Positions 8,668 through 15,900 of a DNA stretch of 64,000 nucleotides are shown here, one piece after another. The DNA lies in assembly GCA_020860715.1 (NCBI GenBank), contig JAJBTU010000024.1, positions 30,822 through 94,821 on the forward strand, written 5' to 3'. The translations under genes and the position numbers were made by a program. The DNA comes from Clostridiales bacterium. GTDB lineage: Bacteria; Bacillota; Clostridia; Lachnospirales; Lachnospiraceae. Within the stretch, counting starts at the first letter, position 1. Each line of letters starts with the position of its first letter. The notes below the pieces were generated by a model, which saw nothing but the letters and a program-made list of their open reading frames with translations, was not told where the DNA came from and did not search any database.

Positions 8668-8868
8668 TGTTTCTTTTTTCCCCTTTGTTAATAATTTCTT
8701 TGTAAATTGCATTTGCGATGTCAAAATCTTCAGGATAATCAATATCTATCGCTTCAATCTTTCCGACTTCTTCTATCCATGGTTTCATCCCTACACGGCG
8801 ATTGTATTTTAGAAAAGTTTCCTTCGGAAATACAGCGGCTGATTTTTTTGCATTTACTGCCGTTTTGG
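8651..8868 (-). pseudogene. C-terminal remnant of a CMP-acylneuraminate-type cytidylyltransferase
   Basis: Upstream of the aldolase, in the next frame, about 70 codons read KETFLKYNRRVG, then KPWIEEVGKIEAIDIDYPED and FDIANAIYKEII before a TAA at 8653-8651. The DIDYPEDF..A ending is typical of NeuA/KdsB-like enzymes that make CMP-activated acid sugars. The remaining part (about 160 residues with the nucleotide-binding loop) is missing: homology fades near 8868, just before the left integrase repeat at 8893. The element or a deletion appears to have removed the 5' end and the original operon start. Confidence 0.7.
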
Positions 8869-8892
8869 GCTGTTGTGATTTATTTTGACTGC

Positions 8893-8913
8893 GAATCTGA
8901 CCACTGGTGATAA
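8893..8913. repeat. Left direct repeat flanking the integrase (putative att site)
   Basis: GAATCTGACCACTGGTGAT recurs at 10422-10440 with one mismatch and in the same orientation, enclosing the integrase gene. It contains the TGACCAC word that occurs four more times upstream of the integrase. Direct repeats around a tyrosine recombinase gene are what attL and attR look like. Confidence 0.55.
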
Positions 8914-8947
8914 GGGTTCATTTTCCCGGATATGATATTAAAAATCC

Positions 8948-9015
8948 ATTCACGCAGGAGCTCCTTTTGTATCAAGATTCGATGCCGAATCCGGCTCTTC
9001 TTTGCGTGAATTTTT
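8948..9015 (-). terminator. Possible bidirectional terminator after the integrase
   Basis: ATTCACGCA (8948-8956) and TGCGTGAAT (9003-9011) pair around a 46-nt loop with an inner GAGC/GCTC. T runs follow on both strands. It lies downstream of the integrase stop. The loop is long, so this is a weak call. Confidence 0.35.
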
Positions 9016-9107
9016 GACAGAGATGACTTCAATTCTTTTGAAAGGCACAAGTGTCCAGAGCCTGCCCGGAAACTGTCGGCAGGCTGAGGAAAGAGACTGT
9101 ATGGCGC

Positions 9108-10307
9108 TTACCGGGTTGCGAATGTTTTCAGCTTGTTTACCTGCGCTTTTTTCGATTCCATCGAGGGGTGTACATATCGCGCCAGTGTAATGCTCACATC
9201 CGAATGACCGAGGATTTCACTGAGTGCTTTTATGTCCATGCCCTGTTCCACGCAGACCGTTGCGTAGGTATGACGCAGGGTATGAAATGTATGGTGCTTC
9301 ACACCGGCTCTTTTGAGGAAGCGGGCAAAACGGGTTCGGCAGACACGCGGCTCCATGTGCTTTTTATTTCCGGTCATCACGTAATTTTCAGAAGGGCCGG
9401 CGTATTTTTTAAAATATGCCAGAACACTTTCCGGGACCGGTATCGTACGGTTGGAACTCACAGTCTTCGGAGTCCCGATCACAACATGGGTCTTCGCACC
9501 GGATGTTCCGTTCGTATCCTTGATGCGGGAAACTGTCTTGCTGACAGAGATCGTCCCATTCTCCCAGTCAAAATCTTTCCACTGCAGAGCGCATATTTCG
9601 CCTTCGCGGATTCCTGTATAAGAAGCAAGGAGTACGCCCATGCCAAATGGCGTATTTTCCTTCTGCGCCTGTTTTTCAATGCTATTCAGTTCCTGGTCTG
9701 AAAACACAGGCTCAGGGATCTTTTTTACTGTGATTGGCAGGGATTCTGGCACTTCATTGATAAGATGCTGCGATTTTGCATAACGGAGAATCCGGTTCAG
9801 GATCGACTTGATTTCGGACAGGGTCTTATCCGAGAGAGGCCCCTTGTCTCTGACCCGTCCATGATTTTTTTCCCCGGACAGGAACAGGGCGATCTGCTCA
9901 GAGTTTACATTTCTTATATCAAGATCCCCAAGTTTCGGGAGAAGATGTTTGTCAATTATAATGGAATAAAGTGCATAAGAGGATTCTTTGATTGCCAGCT
10001 TCTGGGAAGCCAGCCATTGCCCGGCAACCGCGGAAAAACAGGGAAACGGACGCGCAGGAACGGGCAATGGCGCTACCTGGCTCAGAATCGAAAAATCGGA
10101 GTGTCCGGCAGCGGCTTCATCGACTGCTGCTGTCGGTGATGTACATAAATTTATGAGAAAGGCTTTCTTCCTGGCTCTGGCCTCCTGATAGCTGTGCGCA
10201 AACAGGTATTTATATTGCGTCCTGCCGCATACCGGTGCCCCGATGACCACTCGCGCTTCCCAGCGCCCATCACTTCTTTTATGAATGTTCTCTCCCCGTC
10301 TGCCCAT
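9108..10307 (-). CDS. Tyrosine recombinase / phage-type integrase
   Basis: A 399-residue site-specific recombinase. The N-terminal arm-binding-like segment (ENIHKRSDGRWEARV) is followed by a SAM-like core-binding domain (about 85-185) and the catalytic domain with Arg-224 (YTGIREGEI), His-332 and Arg-335 (HTLRH), His-358 (LGHSD) and Tyr-368 (ARYVHP). The full R-H-R-H-Y set is present, so it should be active. The ATG at 10307 has GCGAGG at good spacing; a TTG at 10352 lies inside a TGACCAC site and is less likely. No excisionase, relaxase or cargo gene accompanies it: the space between the direct repeats holds this gene alone. TGACCAC words at 10341-10430 may be arm sites and could autoregulate it. 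Confidence 0.9.
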   Translation of the reverse strand: MGRRGENIHKRSDGRWEARVVIGAPVCGRTQYKYLFAHSYQEARARKKAFLINLCTSPTAAVDEAAAGHSDFSILSQVAPLPVPARPFPCFSAVAGQWLASQKLAIKESSYALYSIIIDKHLLPKLGDLDIRNVNSEQIALFLSGEKNHGRVRDKGPLSDKTLSEIKSILNRILRYAKSQHLINEVPESLPITVKKIPEPVFSDQELNSIEKQAQKENTPFGMGVLLASYTGIREGEICALQWKDFDWENGTISVSKTVSRIKDTNGTSGAKTHVVIGTPKTVSSNRTIPVPESVLAYFKKYAGPSENYVMTGNKKHMEPRVCRTRFARFLKRAGVKHHTFHTLRHTYATVCVEQGMDIKALSEILGHSDVSITLARYVHPSMESKKAQVNKLKTFATR

Positions 10308-10340
10308 TGTGAATATCCTCGCTTTCCATGATCTGTCATA

Positions 10341-10443
10341 ATTCGTGGTCAAACATTACGAAGAATCACGGGTGGCACAGATGGATTCCGGGAAAGTAAT
10401 AAGTGGTCAATTTCTGACCACGAATTTGACCACTGGTGATTAA
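10341..10443. promoter_or_regulatory. Cluster of TGACCAC sites and right putative att repeat
   Basis: TGACCAC occurs four times in about 90 bp, twice on each strand: around 10345-10351 and 10403-10409 (as GTGGTCA), then 10415-10421 and 10428-10434. The last lies inside GAATTTGACCACTGGTGAT (10422-10440), the right copy of the repeat at 8893. The spacing and alternation suggest recombinase arm-type or regulator sites upstream of the integrase start. Confidence 0.5.
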
Positions 10444-10502
10444 TTTTCTTCCGATTATATCCATCCGGCAAGCGGAAAATCAGGGAATTTTCTATGTTCA
10501 TC

Positions 10503-10531
10503 TTGACAGAGAACCCTTAATGATGTAGAAT
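10503..10531 (+). promoter_or_regulatory. Consensus promoter of a small RNA
   Basis: A perfect TTGACA (10503-10508), exactly 17 bp, then TAGAAT (10526-10531). Transcription would start near 10538. No open reading frame follows before the terminator at 10589-10619. Confidence 0.75.
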
Positions 10532-10537
10532 TGGCCT

Positions 10538-10619
10538 GTTGAAGGACAAAACAGACCAAGATGTAAGGATTTTTGTCCGGAAAACCGTATCCCTTATTAC
10601 CTTACTTAGGGATTTTTTT
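10538..10619 (+). ncRNA. Putative 80-nt RNA with two hairpins and complementary loops
   Basis: Between a consensus promoter and a T7 tract lie two stems. Stem 1 pairs GGACAAAA (10544-10551) with TTTTGTCC (10571-10578). Stem 2 pairs ATCCCT (10589-10594) with AGGGAT (10608-10613) and is followed by T residues, so it is an intrinsic terminator. The loop of stem 1 contains GTAAGG (10563-10568) and the loop of stem 2 contains CCTTAC (10600-10605), which are perfect complements and could kiss. I do not recognise a known RNA family. It could be a trans-acting RNA, an attenuator remnant, or a mobile-element control RNA. Confidence 0.5.
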
Positions 10620-10900
10620 ATATACTGAGAGGCAATGATTCCATATTCAGTGTTCAAATCTTTTTTTGTTTCCATCACCTACCGCAATTTATGTTTTGTT
10701 ATGCAATAGGGTTCATCTAAAGGTCTCTCGGATTCTTTCCTACCACCTTTCTGATGTCCTGCCCGATTCTGTCGGGAACAGGCGGCTGTTCCGCAGCGGA
10801 CAGGAACCGCATATCTGACTTTTAGATTATATCGGGGCGTCCATCCAAAAGCAAGCGTATCCTGACAATTCCGGATATTTTTAAAATTTCCTTTTTTCCC
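10620..10900. other. Gene-free stretch with paired GC-rich hairpins
   Basis: I find no supported gene here. Two adjacent imperfect hairpins occur at 10758-10782 (CCTG/CAGG with inner CCGA/TCGG) and 10782-10810 (GCGG/CCGC with inner CTGT/ACAG). They lie upstream of the sigma-F-like promoter and so are not part of that transcript. Confidence 0.4.
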
Positions 10901-10901
10901 T

Positions 10902-10930
10902 GCATATTCCTTTTTATTCTGGCAATCCTA
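10902..10930 (+). promoter_or_regulatory. Sigma-F-like forespore promoter
   Basis: GCATA (10902-10906), 14 bp, then GGCAATCCTA (10921-10930) fits the sigma-F pattern GYATA / GGnnAnAnTR with one mismatch in the -10. It lies 57 bp before the start of a SpoIIQ-like gene, and spoIIQ is a classic sigma-F gene. The same spacing is seen before yyaC at 42063. Confidence 0.5.
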
Positions 10931-10987
10931 TCATTAATCCGAAAAGGACAAAACGATGCAGGATAATATATGGATGAGGTGATGAAT

Positions 10988-12010
10988 ATGAATCGAAGGA
11001 CATGGAAAGAGTTTATTACAAAGCGGAGCACCATCTGGACATTAAGTCTGTGTCTGGTCGGCGCGATCGTTCTGGGCGGCATGGCCGCGGTCAATCATTC
11101 GCGCAGCGGTGACGACGCACAGACGGAAACGGAACTTGGACAGATTGCCTGGCTGGATGAGGATGAGGATGCGAATGGGGAAAGCACGAATGACGAAGAC
11201 GCCGATATGGATTCTGGCAGCGGCGCTGCCAATAACGCTGCCAGCAGCGATACGGATGAAGCAGCCGCCGCTTCCGGCACGGACAGCGACACCACAGATG
11301 TCTCGACGGATCTGATACTGGGCGATGATTCCTATCCCTCGTCCGATATTTCCGGCACAGATGCAGGTGAAAATACAGACAGTATGACCGACGGTACAGA
11401 TGCAGGTGAAAATACAGACAGTTCCGCGGAAGATTCTTCTGGCACGGCTGACGATACATCCGCGGACGGCGTGACTTCCGAATCAGATACCGCCGGGACT
11501 GCGGACGATTCCTCCGATACGGTTTCCGCAGACTCTGAGGAGGCTGCCTCCGCAAACATTATCTCTGAACAGGCGCTGATCGACGCCGGCGTCAGTTTCA
11601 CCGATGACCAGTCGATCCTCTGGCCTTCAGCCGGAACGATTGTGATTGACTACAGCATGGATAAGAGCGTGTATTTCCAGACACTGAATCAGTACAAATA
11701 TAATCCGGCTCTGATCATCAGCAGCGACACCGGCAACCAGGTCCTTGCCGCCGCCAGGGGAATCGTGGAATCCATCTCCGTTGACGAGGAGACCGGCACC
11801 ACACTGGTGCTGAACATCGGAAACGGTTATCGTCTGACCTATGGTCAGCTCATGGAACCGGCCGTATCAGAGGGTGATGTCGTAGAAGCCGGTGATCTGC
11901 TCGCCTACATCAGCGAGCCAACAAAATACTACAGCACAGAGGGCAGCAATCTTTATTTTGCCATGACGAAAGACGGGGAACCGGTCGACCCGGTTTTGTA
12001 CCTCGAATAA
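10988..12010 (+). CDS. SpoIIQ-like membrane-anchored degenerate M23 (LytM) domain protein
   Basis: A 340-residue bitopic protein: short basic N-terminus (MNRRTWKEFITK), one transmembrane helix (about 16-37), an acidic Asp/Ser/Thr/Ala-rich linker of about 150 residues containing a duplicated GTDAGENTDS, and a C-terminal M23/LytM fold. The His and Asp that bind zinc in active M23 peptidases are replaced (NPALIISSDTG, and LYFAM for the HxH motif), as expected for a structural rather than lytic role. SpoIIQ does this in the forespore membrane during engulfment, pairing with SpoIIIAH. The ATG at 10988 follows GAGGTGATGAAT. The sigma-F-like promoter supports the assignment. It could instead be another M23-domain division protein. 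Confidence 0.72.
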   Translation: MNRRTWKEFITKRSTIWTLSLCLVGAIVLGGMAAVNHSRSGDDAQTETELGQIAWLDEDEDANGESTNDEDADMDSGSGAANNAASSDTDEAAAASGTDSDTTDVSTDLILGDDSYPSSDISGTDAGENTDSMTDGTDAGENTDSSAEDSSGTADDTSADGVTSESDTAGTADDSSDTVSADSEEAASANIISEQALIDAGVSFTDDQSILWPSAGTIVIDYSMDKSVYFQTLNQYKYNPALIISSDTGNQVLAAARGIVESISVDEETGTTLVLNIGNGYRLTYGQLMEPAVSEGDVVEAGDLLAYISEPTKYYSTEGSNLYFAMTKDGEPVDPVLYLE

Positions 12011-12148
12011 CAGCATCCGGCCAGAAGAGCAGACCGTCACCAAATTTTTCGGGCGGAGTATACTAGTATATAACAGGCAGGCGGTTCTCCACATTCTTTA
12101 CCTTTTCTTTTGTGAAATACGTTTCTCCGGCTGCTTCAGAATAGAATT

Positions 12149-12170
12149 GGGATGGGCTGACCATCCCTTT
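12149..12170 (+). terminator. Possible terminator of the SpoIIQ-like gene
   Basis: GGGATGG (12149-12155) and CCATCCC (12161-12167) form a 7-bp stem with a 5-nt loop followed by only three T residues. It lies 140 bp after the stop codon, and the rest of 12011-12200 shows nothing else I can support. Confidence 0.4.
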
Positions 12171-12204
12171 ACATAACCGGGGGCAATTTTTTTTGGGGAA
12201 ATGA

Positions 12205-12233
12205 TTGACGAATTTCCTGCCTTGCTTTATAAT
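12205..12233 (+). promoter_or_regulatory. Promoter of tRNA-Ser
   Basis: TTGACG (12205-12210), 17 bp, and a perfect TATAAT (12228-12233) precede the tRNA by about 60 bp. Confidence 0.75.
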
Positions 12234-12294
12234 AAGCAAATGTGACACGCAAAAATGATTCTTATTTGCGGTGCAGCTATATACAGTAAAATAT

Positions 12295-12382
12295 GGAGAG
12301 TTATCGAAGTGGTCATAACGAGCCGCACTCGAAATGCGGTTGTCCTTTACTGGGCACGTGGGTTCGAATCCCACACTCTCCG
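12295..12382 (+). tRNA. tRNA-Ser (anticodon CGA)
   Basis: A class II tRNA of 88 nt without encoded CCA. The acceptor arm is GGAGAGT with ACTCTCC and discriminator G. The anticodon stem GCCGCA/TGCGGT holds loop CTCGAAA, giving anticodon CGA for UCG codons. A long variable arm follows, and the T arm has GTGGG TTCGAAT CCCAC. It has its own promoter and terminator. Confidence 0.95.
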
Positions 12383-12396
12383 CTCTCAAAGAGTAT

Positions 12397-12430
12397 CGCG
12401 CCGGATGTCTGGATCATCCGGCGCGGTTTT
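12397..12430 (+). terminator. Terminator after tRNA-Ser
   Basis: CGCGCCGGATG (12397-12407) and CATCCGGCGCG (12415-12425) form a perfect 11-bp stem with a 7-nt loop, followed by GTTTTC. Confidence 0.85.
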
Positions 12431-12440
12431 CACATTTTCT

Positions 12441-12750
12441 TCAAACAGCGTTCACGATTCTATCACAAGATAAAAGTATCCTGTATTCAGCACCGAACAG
12501 AAGTGCTATAAAATCTTTCTTTTTCATACTCGCCGGGATCCGAAGGGTCCCGGCCCTCCCTTTTAATAACGATGCCTCCTCAATATCTCCGGCGAGGCCT
12601 TCTTTTATATAACTGATATATTGCTCATACGATACACAGTCATCCGGTCCCTTGCTGAAATTAATGTAAATCACATTATGCTGATTTAGGTGTTTCTCAA
12701 ATCCCGGGATTCCTGCAACCTTAAGACCTGAAAAAACACAGCTGCTAAAT
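12441..12750 (-). pseudogene. Remnant of an AAA-ATPase-like / PD-(D/E)XK (DUF1703-type) gene
   Basis: The minus-strand frame reads FSGLKVAG, FEKHLNQHNVIYINFSKGPD and YEQYISYIKEGLAGDIEEA, which match the part after the Walker region of the AAA-ATPase-like family common in gut anaerobes (family pattern: FxGLKIA...EKHLNxYxVIYINF). Both the N-terminal P-loop and the rest of the roughly 550-residue protein are absent, and the sequence after GDIEEA does not look like the family. The frame is open from about 12750, but no start is convincing. This is a relic in the gap between the tRNA and the surface-protein gene. Confidence 0.6.
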
Positions 12751-12928
12751 CCCCATTCCGTTTATTTCTTAGCGTTAATTTTACCATGCAAAATCACAAA
12801 TTACAAGACTGCATGTTTTAAAAAATGGCCGAATACCCCGGCGCATCAATTGTACGCCTTGATATCCGGCCATAAAACTGCCTGTTATAAATACTGCCGC
12901 GGCATCTGAAATCTTACATTATTTTACT

Positions 12929-12955
12929 GTAACTTTTCAGTTCCTTCACAGTTAT
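12929..12955 (-). repeat. Post-stop 27-bp hairpin element, copy 1
   Basis: On the minus strand, ending 3 bp after the surface-protein stop, lies a diverged copy of an element also found at 32250-32276 and 34660-34686. The full form has arms GTAACTGT and ACAGTTAC around GAAGGTACTGA. This copy has changes in one arm. It may work as a weak terminator or 3'-end stabiliser. Confidence 0.55.
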
Positions 12956-12958
12956 ATT

Positions 12959-15900
12959 TTACTTTCTTCTGCCATACATTCTTCTGTATGCCGCACCCGC
13001 GATCAGCAGTGCTGCCGCGAGAAGCATTACCGCAAGAGTCGTTGCGATCGGCGTCTCATCTCCCGTAGATACGGAATCACTGCCTGTCGTCTCCGATTCG
13101 CCCGAAGCTGTGGTCGTGGTCTCCGTTGCTTCCTCCGTGTCGGTCTCAGTTTCTGTTTCGGTCTCAGCCTCTGTATCCGTCTCGGACTCGGTCTCCTCAT
13201 TACTCGACTGCGTCAATACCGTCAGGGTCGCGGAAACCGTGCCGGAATCATAGGTGAGCGCCACTGTATGTTCTCCCACAGAGAGTGAGTTCATGTAGTC
13301 TTCCGTAAAGGTCAGGATCGTGGAACCCGATGTCGCCGTGTAATTCGTCGTTGCCACGACCGTGCCATCAACAGCCACCTGTCTGAAATAGTTCAGATCG
13401 CCGGAGCACCTGATGACCGCACTGGTATCTACATTTTTCGTAAAGGTGTCGTTGCTCGTTATGTGCGGGATCAGAGCCACCGGAACCGTAATCGTTTCAC
13501 GCGTAGAGTCATTGACTGCCTGCACATAATTGATCGCACCGGAAATGATCTCCTGACCCGATGCCCATGACCAGCCGTCCGGAAGCGTGATATCATCGAG
13601 GCTCGTCACATTTGTATCATATTTCACATATCCACTCAGATCCAGAATCGTGAAATCGCATGTCGCCGACACCTCATTATAGCAATCCGTCGCCGCAAAT
13701 ACCGCTTTCACCGTGTAGCTTCCCGCCGTCGTCGGAACCGTCGTCGTATAAGTGCTGTCATCCGCGCCTGTTACCTTATAGTAGAATGTCACGCTGTCCG
13801 TACCATTTGTCGCCGAGGTCACGGTCGGAGTGTTCGCATCCTCGCCCGCTACCCAGCCTGTGATCGTCACAGAACCGGTGCCGTCCGCCTTGTTCACAGT
13901 CACCGTGATGGTCACGGGCTCTGCCGCACTATAAGTGTCAGTCGCCGCCATGCTCACCGTGATCACGGCCGTGCCCGCTTTCAGCGTCGTCGCGGTCGTG
14001 CCGCTGATGGAAAGCACATCCGTGCCGGAAGTCACCGTATAGGTCGGCGTCCCGTCGCCAACTACCGTAAGACCAAGGTTGGCAGTCGAGAGTACAATCG
14101 ACTGGCCATAGGTCACCGCCTGTGTCGATGTTGCCGGAGTGATCGAAGCTGCCGCTTTCACAACCGTTACGCTGATCACAAGGTTTTCTGCAGCGTTGTA
14201 ATTGTCAGTTCCCACCGCGGATACCGTAATCTCCGCAGTCCCTGCTTTCAGGATCTTCACCTCACCTTTTTCATCCACTGATACCACATCCGAATTCACA
14301 GACACTGCATAGGTCAGGCTGGTCTCATCGTGGTTTAATGAACTGTCCAGAGTAAATGCCGAATCGGTCGTATACTTCTCATAGGACGCTGTTCCTGTGA
14401 TCTTTGCTGTCGCCTTGTCTACTGTGACAGTGACAACCACATCTTCGGCTGCATAATATTTATCCGTCTCCGCCGCGGAGATTGTAACTTTTGCCGTACC
14501 CGCTCTCAAAACTGTGACAATGCCATCCCCGTCTACGGACACCACATCCGAGCCATCTGTCACTTCATAGGTCAGGGAAGCATCACTGTCTACAGTGGCT
14601 TCCAATGCGACCTTATCCAATCCATAAGTCACAGTTATGTCATTGGCATCTATCGTCGCAGTATACTTGCTCCCTACATAGATCGTAATCTCCGCTTCAT
14701 AGTATGTATCGCTTTCCTCTACCCACGCTTTGATCACAGCTGTGCCAGTGCCGGTCACAGTCACATTTCCGTCTTCGTCAACTTTGACTACATCAGTACC
14801 CTCTATAACCTTGTACTGGATGTCACTGTCGCTGTTCGTGTCAAGATCCAGACTGAATTCGTCACCGACCGCTTTTGTATACTCCGTCACAGCCTCGGAA
14901 CCATCAGACTGTGTGATTTCAGCGTCATTCTTGCCCTGAACATAGACCATGATCCATTCTTCTGCGATTTCATATTTCTCGCCTTCTTCATCATAGTCAT
15001 AAACCGCGATCAGAAGCTCGGTCTCACCCCCGTTGAGGCCCTCGATTGTAATAGTACCGTCTTCCGCTGAAGCAGTAATAATGTCTTCCGCATAAGAAAT
15101 GACCTCTTCTCCATCCTCATCACTGTAACTGAAACTGATGTACGCTTTCTCAGAAAGGTCTCCCAGTCCTACGGTCTTATCAACTGTACCGTCATCCTCA
15201 TCAACATAAGTCAGGTGAAGGATCTCTGAAAGAGTAAGAGGAATCGTGTGGTCTTCCTCCTGCAGACTGATCGTATAGCTGTCTTCAAGATCAAGATAAT
15301 AATATCCACTGGTCACTTCTATGTAAATATAGCGTTCGTCTTCATCCATATTATCACAGCGGACATTCTCACCATCCACCGTGGCATAGATGTACATGCA
15401 GCGCCAGCCCTCATCGATGCCTGTCACTTCCAGGCCGTCTTCTGTGGCGTCACTGACATCGAAACTAAATATACTAAGATCTGGATCCTCATCGTCGCTC
15501 CACAACGGCTGCATTGCTCCTACTTTTGTAATCTGCAGCTCCGTCACTTCGCCTTCCGGATACTCCGTGCTGTATTCGATCTGATACGCGTGGAGTGTGG
15601 TGGAAGCCCCCTTCAGGATCCTCCATGCATCCGACTCCGCGTAATAAGTGACAGTCTCTTCCGTCGCGGAGAGGTAAAGCTCCGCATAGGAGAATTCAAT
15701 GTCCTCATAATAAGCCGTGGCGCAAACGACATAAGTATACTCATCACTGTTAGCCGTCAGGGTAAGGACATTGTCCTTGACTGTACAGATCGCATAATCA
15801 GAAGCGTCCTTCCAGCCTTCCTCGCCCTCAATATATACTGAATAGTATACAACATAGCCATCCGGGAACGCGTAATCGTTCTTCCAGTATTCCTCCAGCG

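Noticed and set aside
12295..12382. tRNA-Ser as the attachment site of the integrase element.
   Set aside because: The integrase and its repeats end at 10443, nearly 2 kb away, and the repeat has no match to the tRNA 3' end.
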